DNA of 64,000 bases from Owenia fusiformis (taxonomy: Eukaryota > Annelida > Polychaeta > Sabellida > Oweniidae), in NCBI GenBank assembly GCA_903813345.2, contig CAIIXF020000009.1, positions 31,563,259 through 31,627,258 on the forward strand. Reading direction: 5' to 3'. Under the pieces are notes generated by a model, which saw nothing but the letters and a program-made list of their open reading frames with translations, was not told where the DNA came from and made no database searches. Position 1 is the first letter of the stretch. Each line of letters begins with the position of its first letter. The position numbers were made by a program, and so were the translations under genes. Below are positions 23,162-35,100 of this stretch, one piece after another.

Positions 23162-26100
23162 ATGTCAGAAAAAGATGTTCGAAAATCAACAGAAACAATC
23201 GTGAAAACGTTCGTTGCTGGAGGTAAGCTGTATGATATTTTATGAATATTCTTACACATGAATACCATTTTGATTATTTGCTAGAGTTTGGTGCTTATCA
23301 GTTGTTCATTACATACACAATTCATATATAAAAACTGATAAAAATGAAGAAATTAATTTTTTAGAAAAGTTTATCTACATCACTGATGATTTCTGATGAA
23401 AGTGGAAGTGACTCACTCAGTGATAAAAGTTCGTCTACATCTACATCTAGATGTAGATGTACATCTACATCATATATTATCAATAAATTACTGTGCTTCT
23501 TTGTAAATGAGAGGGTATTCCTCATGCTGATACCAAGGAAGTCCCCCCTCTATACAAGAGGGATGGTTGGACGGAGGGGGTGACTACTCGGCTGTCCTGA
23601 TGCTTGGTCTTGGAATCTAGATCTAATCTAGACGCTGCTGATCTGTTAGGCTACATGGACTAGGCCTTGGAGTAGTAGTAAACTTAGTATATCAAGAGAT
23701 ATTAACTACATCTACATCGTTATACTTTTCCCTTCATGTAGGCAGTTACATGTATTACATGTACTTCCTGCAAAAGCTATGTGGATTTTGATATAATAGC
23801 TTTCTTACGGCGCACTTGGACAGCTGAATAATAGTGACCTTTCAAACATGATTAATGAGATCTTGGGCTTACTTTTGGTCTCTAACTGTCTTACATCAGT
23901 ATCATCAATCCATGCAAGTACATGTATTGGAGCGCTGAAATACTTCTTTTTCGATCAAGACTTGTAAATTGTTCATTGAGCGAATGTTTTTCGACCCATT
24001 TCATCGTCACATCATCAGTATTAAGACTAGTTGGTTATTCCAGTTATTAGTCTCATTTGTTCAAACATAGTTTAGATCTGAGTGTTGATACACCCAGTGT
24101 CTGTCCAGAGCTGTCTTGAAGACATCCAGATTTTCTGCCTGTGCCACTTCTGTAGGGAGACTGTTCCAATCATTAATGATGCGTTGACTGAATGTGTTTT
24201 TCCTTACATCTAGTCTGGACCTTTGTTTATAAAGTTTATCCCTGTGTCCTCTGGTTGCACTGTCATATTTGGTGAAGAATAATCCACTGTCAAGATTTTC
24301 TAAATTGTTCAGTATTTTATACACTTGGATCATATCTCCGTGTTCCCTTCTATATGCCAGGGAATAGAGTTTGAGACTACTTAGCCTTTCTTCATATGTA
24401 GATCTTGTAAACCATTGATTAACTTGGTCGCTCTACGTTGAACTTTCTCTAGTTTGCTTATATCTGCTTGATACCTTAGACACCAGATTACATTATTATA
24501 TTCCAGGATCTTTTCCATTAATCTTTTGTGTGGCACTGAATCAAAACATTTCGAAAAATCAAAATATATTACGTCTAGTGGCTCCCCGTCATCTATTAGT
24601 TTTGTCCACTGTTCCATGACCGTCAGGAGTTGAGTGCAGCATGATCTCCCAGGTGTAAACCCGTGCTGTTGGTCAGTTAGTAGGTCATTTTCCATTAGGT
24701 GTCAATATGGCGTTTGCTAGGAGTGAGATACGCAAAAAACGAAATGAATTTTGAGAATGAGTTAGGTTCGGACAACCTCAGGAGATTTACGAAAATGTCC
24801 GAGCAGAAAACGCCATCTTGGAATTTGGCAGAAAAAACATTCACTTGACTAACAATTACAAGCCTTGATCCAAAAGGAAGTACTTCAGCGCTCCAATACT
24901 TGCGCGGAAGGATGATAATGATGTATGACATAGTTAGAGAACAAAAGTAAGCCGCTGATCAACTTAATTCGTGTTTCAAAGGTCACCATTATTCAGCTGT
25001 CCATTTCTCCATTGGAGAGCCATAAGTTTCAAAATCTAACATGGCTCTCGGAGTAAGGCAGTTACAGTTACAGTTCACTAGCGGATCTAGGGGGTGGCTA
25101 GTCAAACAACATTAGACCTAGCCTGGGGCCTCGTTTCTTATCTGACTTGTCTCATGGCCCCAGCTAGCAATGTACGGCTATCTAAGAAAAATCAGAATTG
25201 ATAAAGAAGACCATACATTGAGTTCTACTTGTAGAACTAGGGGGTGGTGCCAGGGGCACGCGCCCCTCAAACATTTTTCAAAAAAATAATGCTTTTCAAA
25301 AATCCGATAAAATACCCATTTCTGGGATATATAAGTGCCTCCTCTAGAAAAAATCCTTGATCCTTGTGTGCAGTATATGTATCATCTATAGTGTGAGGAC
25401 CACTAAGGAGTCAAGGACCACAGTGCAATATTACATGTACAGTGTATATGGAAAAACACAGTCCTATTTCAGATACCACAATTTTGTTCATATCAGATAA
25501 ATTAGTTTCATATGCAGTAAACCTTCAGTCTTTTATGATTTAGGGTGTCTATCTTCCAAAATGAAAAGCAACAAATACAAAAGGCCATACATATATTTGT
25601 TGTCAAAACCACAAGATATCCAAAATAACATATTATAATTATATTTAACATGAATATTGTACTATGGTCCTTTGAGTGCTTATTTCTAGTAAATGTACAG
25701 TAGAAAGTTGCACAGTATTCCAGTAAACTTCCTTCATTATACAAGGTAGCTAGTTAGGTGATATAACCCTGTATGTGTATACTTTGTCATTTCAGGACTT
25801 GCAGGAATATGTGCTAAAACGACAGTTGCACCATTTGATCGTGTGAAAATCCTACTCCAGGCCCACAATCAACACTATAAACATTTGGGTTAGTGAACAG
25901 TTCAATATAAATGCCTTTGGTGTATAAATGTACAAAACCCCCAATGGACATGTACCTAAACTACATGTAGGAAAAAATATACGGTTATCCCCTCAAAATT
26001 AACAAAATCCAACTGACTTGTTCAAAACATGTAATATTAGATAGATATTTTAAAAACTGTTTTTCTGGTATACATGTACACTGTAGGTTCTAAAATGGGG

Positions 26101-29100
26101 TAGTTTTTATGAGGTAGGTTTTATAATATTGGTAGACATTATGGTATGTTTTATGGAAAAAAACAGAATGGTTAGTTTACACATTTTTGCAGAAAAATAA
26201 AAAATAAATTCACATAAAAAAGTGGTAGGATTGCAGGTCTTGATAAGGCCCTTTTAAGAATGTGTATCAGATGGCAAGTCATTATTAATATTAACTGTGT
26301 TTGTATTACATACATACATGGCCCATAACATATAAACAGCATGTTAATATTTAATTAAGATCAACTGACAAATTGTCATAATGTCATTTCAATAGAGGAA
26401 AATTTTGAGCAATCAGATTTATTAAGTTAACAAATATTAAAGGTTGGGCTTTAACATGAGTGATTTATATTTTCATTTTATAGTTAAATTCAATTTAACT
26501 GTCCTTATATAATTTAGTTTTGGTTATTTGAAACAGTATATCGAACTTATTTTTAGTGGGTATAAATGCAGTGGGAAGAACAGTAGGTTCAAAAATTCTT
26601 ATCTGCTCTTAATCATTTTATTGATGATGTACTTTCTCAATGTGATCTAAAATGTAAATGTTATCATCAATAAATTAATACCAAATATTGTGATTTCTGC
26701 TTTTACTCTCTTTACAATAGCAGTAAGATGAAACAATGTTCTTTCTAGGATTTTTTCTTCACTTTGTGCAAAATTCTCATGTATTTTGCCCAAGTTTCTA
26801 AGGCTGGGCAAAATATCCCCAATTCTTGATTTTCCAAAATCTCAAATGCACTGGGGGGTATCGTGATGCAACAACACCGTGTTGTTGCATCAAGATGGCC
26901 AGACTTCCGGTGATAGATTTTCGTACGATGTTTTGTTTTCCCAATTTACACCCATTTCTAGGACGAGTTGCTCAATAATCATACACATGCAGTTAGCACA
27001 TGATCTATATTTTAAAAAACTGTCATTGGTATACATGTAGCATCATTAAGAAGCGATAAATTCGTGGTTTTAATTCCTCACTATTGATGCAACAACACCA
27101 CTCTGTTTCTTATCGATGATGCAACAACACCAATGTGCTGATGCAAAAACGCCAATATAATGTATCATTGAACAACAAGAGAAACTGTTTTATGTTCTGT
27201 TTACAGGTGTAGGTCGGGACATGAATAAAACGCGTGAGTCAGTGGTCCATGAACGAAACGTATTTTGTTTGGTTTCTTTGTCTATATCAAAGTTAAAAGG
27301 ATATACAAGGCAAACTAAATAAAGTACAGAATCCCCGGGAGGCAATCTCATTGATATTGTATCTGAAAAATAAAGATTGTACATTTTCTAAATTAAATGC
27401 CCTTGATTTACCGTATGGAAATTGCTTACAAATAACTAATATAATTTTGGAAAGACAACAGATATCAGTCATTTTGTGTTGTTAGTACCTCAATTGAAAT
27501 ACTCAATTCTGATTGGTTGATGAGCGGGCAACAAAATGTATTGTTAGTACCTCAACTGAAATACTCGATTCTGATTGGGTGATTAGCGGTCAAAATTATG
27601 TATTATTATATACCTCAAATGTATTCTAGATGCTCATTGGCTTATTCATGGTCACATAACATGGAATAGATGAACTAATTCCCTGGAAAGTCCTAAATCC
27701 CTGCTTTCAGGGAAGATGAATTACTCAGATGCGAGTAGGTAGTTACCAGTTTCGCCACCAGGTGGCTGAGTCGGGGGAAATAACATGGCAGGGTATTACA
27801 AAATTCCCTTAAACTTGAATATTCATCAGTTTTAGTGGTTCACTTTTCATATTACCCCTTTGTATCTGATAGTTATACAAATTCAAATATGCCCAGTAAA
27901 AGAAAATATTGTCTGCCCAACACAAGAAAAGATATTTCACTTTTTGTGATTTTACAATATGGGCTCTATGGGGAATCCCCCCGACCTAGAAGTCCCATTT
28001 TCCAAGAAAATTAAATTTCCAAAGTTGATTAACTCTTTTCAAAACCACATTTCTAGATGTAATTCTACATGTAGATTTCAAATATGACATCAGTTTGACT
28101 GAATTTTGAATTTTTGATGACGTAAATCAAGATTATTTCTACTCGCATCTAGTCTATTGTACTAATCACCAGTTAGGTCATGTGACCAGTCAATAGTACA
28201 TTTTATCTTCCCCCAAATCTGAGATTATAGGAGTTGAAAGGTAAAATGCCTTTAAATGCCAATAAGAACCTGTGAACAATTGATATTGAAATGAAAAGAC
28301 TTCTCATTTTGTTTTTTTGTTTACAGAGTACTTATCAGGTATATAATAAAACAAATAGTGACTGCCACATTTTCGGGAAATAGTGTAAAAATTTTCCTCT
28401 CGGGGATATCCTGTCCACTGACTTGTTCCCTCGGCCTGCAGCCTCGGGAACATGTCAGAGGACAGGATATTCCCTTGAGGAAAATATTTTGCACTATTTC
28501 CCTCAATGGCAGTCACTATTTGTACACTGTTGACCGCTACTAGGTACTGTTGACCGCTACTTCTGAAAAAAAGTTTCATGACGTCACAAAAACACATGGA
28601 AGACGGACATTTTGTAAATGTTGATGAAAATGAGTTTACTAGGCGACGAGTATAGCAAAAAAACAAAGAGAAACTTAAAATTAACAGTAATTCACTAACG
28701 AGTACGCCGTGATGTGCCAAATACAGAGTTAAGCTTCTTGCACTGTCTCCATATTTTCTAAAAAAATATTGCTAACGTGGTTCGGAGAAAAGGTTGTGAA
28801 ATGAAGCCATGCCGATTGATGATCGTCGTCTATATGTGTATTATTAGTTTACTCGGACTAACAAAACAATTGTAGACCTCTCCATTCGATCAACCGTCAA
28901 AATCATATACCTCGACTGTAAACCTTGAAACTACTGTTGACCTCGACCTTCGGTCTTTGTCAACAGTATTTTTCGGTTTACAGTCTCGGTATACAATTTT
29001 ACCGGTTGGCCCCTGGGGAGGTCAACAATTGTAAACTGTTGACCACTACTAGGTACTGTTGACCCCTATTTTTGAAAAATTGTTTTTTTAATGTTGAAAT

Positions 29101-32100
29101 TTTTTTAATTTTGAAAAAATAAGTTGTGTAAAAAATTACAAGTATTCGACGGTTTGGGGATTTTTTGCTAAAATATGAGACCTTTACTTATCAAATATGT
29201 TCACGTGATATTCGATTATATATTCGTCCAATTATTATATTATTTGGACTAACAGAACAATTGTTAACCTCTCTTTTCGGTCAACTGGCAAAAGTGTCCT
29301 CGACCTCTGGTCTTGATCAACAGTACTTTCAAGGTTTACAATATCGGTATACAATTTTGCCAGTTGACCTCAAGAGGGGTCTACACTTGTATATTGTATA
29401 TCCTTTGTTATCCCACCCAAAGTATGATGTCATATATCAAGTTGAAGAGTTGTATACGCTGCTCGGGAGTTTACGCTATCCAGGAGTTGTACATCGTTCT
29501 CAAGAGTTGTATAGGATGAGTGTTGGTTTAATGATATTGCAGTTATACAATGCTATTATATAAAAGTTATTTACTGAGAGGGATTCAATATTGGTTTTAT
29601 TTCGAGAGACAATATGATATTTCCCGAGGGCCGGGGATATCTGGGATAACTGTACCCCTATCAATTTACCTTTTTGGGCCCTAAATCTTATCACTTTTGT
29701 TTACCTTTTTACTCAGTCGGAGAGAAGGAATCCAAAGAGAGCAATAATTCTACATGTGCGTCGTGCAAGATTTCCTAAAACGTGTAACTTAACGGCCTCT
29801 CTAATAAAGTCAATAAGACGTTTTTACACGTTGGCTCTCCAAATTGTAGGAAATAAAGAATCATGTCATATTATATCATAGATGAAGCAATCATCCCATC
29901 AACATAAGCTCACGAATGTCACAGTTAAACTGTTTTAGTTATAATTTGATAAACAGTGGTAACGTACATCTACTAGTTTATCACTGTTCCACAGATGGAT
30001 GACAGATAATATCATACTAATATCCAATAGCTCATCATGTTTACCGAGAACGAAAGATGTTTGTCCACCATTTTGAATGATACTAACTGGAGTCGGGGTC
30101 ATCAAGCTATGGAACAGAGGTTTATGAAAATAGATTGGGTTACTAAAGCTTGCCATGTTAAAGGCGATTGAACTATGTTATAGAATAACGTCCAGTACAT
30201 TATAATAATGTAAAAGTATAAATTTTTGAAAATACATATAAAGGATCTTCGCCCGAGGGCGTGTATTTTGAATGCCTTGAGAAGAACGCAAATATGGGTA
30301 GGCTAATTGGTAGCGGTATTGCAATAGTAGCATTTAAAAATCTGTTCCTCTCGAGATTTATGGTCTTCTGAAATTATACTATTAATTGGTGTTGCTGCAT
30401 CATTGCTCAAATCTAGAGGAGTGTTGTTGCATCTTCGGTTTGGTGTTGTTGCATCAATAGTGAGGAACTAAAACCGTGAACTTATTGCTTCTTGGTGATG
30501 GTACATATATACTAATGACAGTTTCTTTAAATATAGATCATGCGCTAACTGCACGTGTATGGTTGTTGACCAACTCGACCTAGAAATGGGTTTAATTGGG
30601 GAAACAAAATATCGTACGAAAATTTTTCACCGGAAGTCTGGCCATCTTGATGCAACAACACAGTGTTGTTGCATCACGATACTCCCCAGTGAAATGGATA
30701 TCCAGTGCCAGAAGGATCACTGATTACTGTACACTATGTTACAAATAAAATCAATTAAATCTTGTTTTAGGTGTGCTATCTACAATAAAGGGAGTTTCTG
30801 TAAAGGAAGGTTTAGTAGGGCTCTACAAAGGCAATGGAGCTCAGATGGTTAGGATATTCCCCTATGCTGCAATACAGTTCATGACATATGAGCAATATAA
30901 AAAGGTTTGACTTTTGTTAAAGTGGCCCAGTCTATAACTCTAATCTTGAAATAAGCAATGATGTGTCTTGTACTTGTAGAAGCAATTCCCTAATATCATT
31001 GTTCTAAATGTCAGTTTCATTGCATAATCGTACATAAATGTTTAAATAAACCAATGTTTTGGTCATATCATCGATGTTTTCCCTTTCACATGCATGTGAC
31101 TCACTGTGTTCAAAAATAAAATACTAACATTAAATCAGAATGTTTAAAATGCTCACATATTACATTATTATTTGCCATTCACATTATTGAGATGTTTATT
31201 TTCTCATTGCAGATTTTAAAAGAACGCTATAAGTTTACCAAGCGTCCTCACCTCCCCAATCTCATAGCAGGATCATGTGGAGGTACACAAGTAATTAGAA
31301 GGGATAGAGACAAGAGAGTGTCAAATGCTAGAAGCAATCTTTGCAAAGATTTTGAATGTTTAAAAGATGCAGAAATATCCCAATATTAGAAGATATCTTA
31401 ATTTTCATTTCCAGATTACTTTAGAAATCAAAGGATTAAAAATAAGTCAGAACTGTAAAATTGTAAAACTTGTTTTGAACTTACTCTCAACTTGTTGCTA
31501 TCCCAGCTAGTCTCTTTAACATTTCTCTTTGTATGATGCATGGTGAGCATCAATATTCACATTAAAAATAATACTCTGTCATCCAAAATATGGGGCTACA
31601 TGTAAATACTCATACCATATTCAGGCCCCTAGCCAGGGGGGTTCGGGGTTTCCCGTGGCCCAAAATTCTTTCCAAAATATGCAGTTTTTCACCATTCTGA
31701 AATTTTGGCTATTTTTTGGAATTTTTTAAAAAGTGAACTTCTGGCCTGATATTCTCTCTTATAAGTGCACAGTTCTTATGAGCGTACATGTGACTTTCAT
31801 GTTGAACATGGTCTCAAGAAACCATTAGGTTTGATGCATTAGTTTTGATTATTTACCCAACAAGATATCCATTGATTATATTTAATGCAGAGAAAGAAAT
31901 ACAGTAGCTGAAGAGTATGTAAACCTTAGTGCTCATAACTAACAGTATTTTTTTCTAAATTTTTTGTGACGTTCTTTCATTCGAATCTCTCAATATCTTA
32001 CCCTTTTAAATTTAAATTTGGAAACTGCACTGTGCACTTATTAGAGAATACAGTATTAACGTTTCTCTTACATATTTTTCCAGGTATGACAGCAGTACTG

Positions 32101-35100
32101 ATAACCTACCCACTAGATATAATACGGGCCAGACTAGCATTCCAAGTTACAGGGGAACACATGTATGTGGGTATCATACATGCTGCAAAGACTATATTCA
32201 CATGTGAGGGTGGCTTGAGGGCCCTGTACAAGGGTATATGGCCCACGATGCTTGGCATGGCTTTATATGCAGGTGTGTCTTAAAGTAGTATGTTTTATTA
32301 TGCACCTCATTAAAATACTCGAATCTGATTGGTTAAGATCTGCAAGGTCTATTGCCATACGTGGCAGCAAGATCTCGTTCTATCCAGTATTGAAGCAACA
32401 AGATCTTCAACCATCCCGTATGCCAGAATACCTATACTCAAAAAAATACTAGGCTCGGCTTCTGTTTTAGTAGACCCATTCTTTAAAATAAAGTATTTCT
32501 TGACAATTTAACAGCATCTTTTATTTATCTTCAGTAAATTAATGGTAGGAATATGATATTAACCAAGGGAGGTGCATAATAATGGTGCATCACCTCGCCT
32601 AGTATTTTTTTCCCTCGGATAGGTATTCTGGCATATCCACCTCATGGTCATCCAGTATTTGTTTAATAACAGTTTTAATATAAGGTAGAAAGCTGTTTGT
32701 TTACTGTTTGATCAAGTAGATGCTCAGTAGGAATGTGGTTGTTGATGTATGTATAACTTACATGTTCTGTGGCACTAGATACTAAAAGTATTCGTAATAA
32801 TTGGGTTAATTTTCTGATGAATTTGTCATTATTTAAAAAAATTTAATGAATAAATTGGCTCACATCCCTACATACTTGCTGTAGTAACTGCTCCTTCTTT
32901 TGCCTTGTTTTGGAGAAATCTGCCTTTTTCACCATGTGAGTCCATTGAATGGTGCTATTTTTGAGATACAGTAGTCAGACCTTTTTTGTTCAAGTTCATT
33001 CTCATTGAAAAACCTATGAGTCTTCCTGTACATAAGACATGCACAGGCTTGTAGCCAAGGGATTCATGGGGTTGAGTCCCCCCCCTCCACAGGCCAAAAA
33101 ATGTTTTCAAAATCATGTCATTTTTCACCATTTTGAGCCAAAAATGTCAAATTTGAACCACCTGGAATTCTTTAAAACTGACCCCCCCCCCCCACCCCGG
33201 AATCCATCATACAATACATTATTTCTTCTCTTCAGGACCTTCGTTTTATGGCTTTGATACACTGAAGAGTATATGCCTTGAGAGGTTTCCTGAGACATGT
33301 GGCACAACAACTGCAGGTCACAATGGACCAATTCACCTGACTGTACCTGCTAAAGTGCTTTGCGGGGGTTTTGCTGGGGCATTTGCCCAAACTATAGCGT
33401 AAGAGCCATTTTTGTTGAAGCCCATTTCTTATTTTTCTAATATCTTTATTTTTCTCTGGGTGATTTCTTGTGAAATTATTACTTGTGAATTTGTCTATAT
33501 ACAATATACACTTTGTGAAATGGGAAAAACTCATGACATATTCAAAGTTTTGTTATTCATTTCTATCAGCTAGTCCGACATATACATGGACTTGAAAAAC
33601 AAACAGGAATGTCTGTCCATACTTCATAATATAATTCATAATTATTCTAAATTACAACTTGCTACTCTGACTACAAAACAGCAACTCGGTGCCTTTGATG
33701 AGTTTCAAAATACTCTTGTGTAGTACAAGGGTACATTCAGCCAAAAATGTCTCTAAAATCTGTAATATTTAATATTTTCATATGACATTATATACACACA
33801 TATAAAATATGTTGTTCTATTTATCATATGTTTTTTTGATTCTACCATGGGTAGTAGATACCCCCTTGCTGTAGTTCTATTTATCATATGTTTTTGATTC
33901 TACCATGGGTAGTAGATACCCCCTTGATGTAGTTCTATTTATCATATGTTTTTGATTCTACCATGGGTAGTAGATACCCCCTTGATGTAGTTCTATTTAT
34001 CATATGTTTTTGATTCTACCATGGGTAGTAGATACCCCCTTGATGTAGTTCTATTTATCATATGTTTTTGATTCTACCATGGGTAGTAGATACCCCCTTG
34101 ATGTAGTTCTATTTATCATATGTTTATGATTCTACAATAGGTAGTAGATACCCCCTTGATGTAGTTCTATTTATCATATGTTTTTGATTCTACAATAGGT
34201 AGTAGATACCCCCTTGATGTAGTTCTATTTATCATATGTTTATGATTCTACAATAGGTAGTAGATACCCCCTTGATGTAGTTCTATTTATCATATGTTTT
34301 TGATTCTACAATAGGTAGTAGATACCCCCTTGATGTAGTTCTATTTATCATATGTTTTTGATTCTACAATAGGTAGTAGATACCCCCTTGATGTAGTTCT
34401 ATTTATCATATGTTTATGATTCTACCATAGGTACCCCTTAGATGTAGTTCTATTTATCATATGTTTTTGATTCTACCATGGGTAGTAGATACCCCCTTGA
34501 TGAAGTTCTATTTATCATATGTTTTTGATTCTACAATAGGTAGTAGATACCCCTTGATGTAGTTCTATTTATCATATGTTTTTGATTCTACCATAGGTAC
34601 CCCTTAGATGTAGTTCTATTTATCATATGTTTTTGATTCTACCATAGGTACCCCTTAGATGTAGTTCTATTTATCATATGTTTTTGATTCTACAATAGGT
34701 AGTAGATACCCCCTTGATGTAGTTCTATTTATCATATGTTTATGATTCTACAATAGGTAGTAGATACCCCCTTGATGAAGTTCTATTTATCATATGTTTA
34801 TGATTCTACCATAGGTACCCCTTAGATGTAGTTCTATTTATCATATGTTTTTGATTCTACCATAGGTACCCCTTAGATGTAGTTCTATTTATCATATGTT
34901 TTTGATTCTACAATAGGTAGTAGATACCCCCTTGATGTAGTTCTATTTATCATATGTTTATGATTCTACAATAGGTAGTAGATACCCCCTTAATGAAGTT
35001 CTATTTATCATATGTTTATGATTCTACAATAGGTAGTAGATACCCCCTTGATGTAGTTCTATTTATCATATGTTTATGATTCTACCATAGGTAGTAGATA

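Larger units (their letters stand above)
26849..30691. mobile_element. 3.8 kb TIR element (CACTGGGG ends), 5 bp target duplication
   Basis: The left end cactggggggtatcgtgatg (26849) and the right end (30671-30691) are inverted copies, and similarity continues for about 290 bp on each side. A 5 bp duplication aaatg lies at 26844-26848 and 30692-30696. The subterminal DNA repeats a motif gatgcaacaacac, at the very ends arranged as a palindrome around gtgttgttgcatc. The interior holds other palindromes (28351-28523, 28866-29033, 29250-29395). No transposase was recognised. CAC-initial ends with a 5 bp duplication would fit a Transib-like element, but this is only a suggestion. The element lies entirely in SLC25A16 intron 2. 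Confidence 0.75.

Noticed and set aside
28304-28720. Open frames on both strands around 28300-28720
   Set aside because: They run through a 173 bp palindrome, which makes matching frames on both strands; no family similarity.
29935-30156. 73-residue minus-strand frame MASFSNPIYFHKPLF...
   Set aside because: No recognisable family, inside the interior of a DNA element; may be a relic but nothing supports it.
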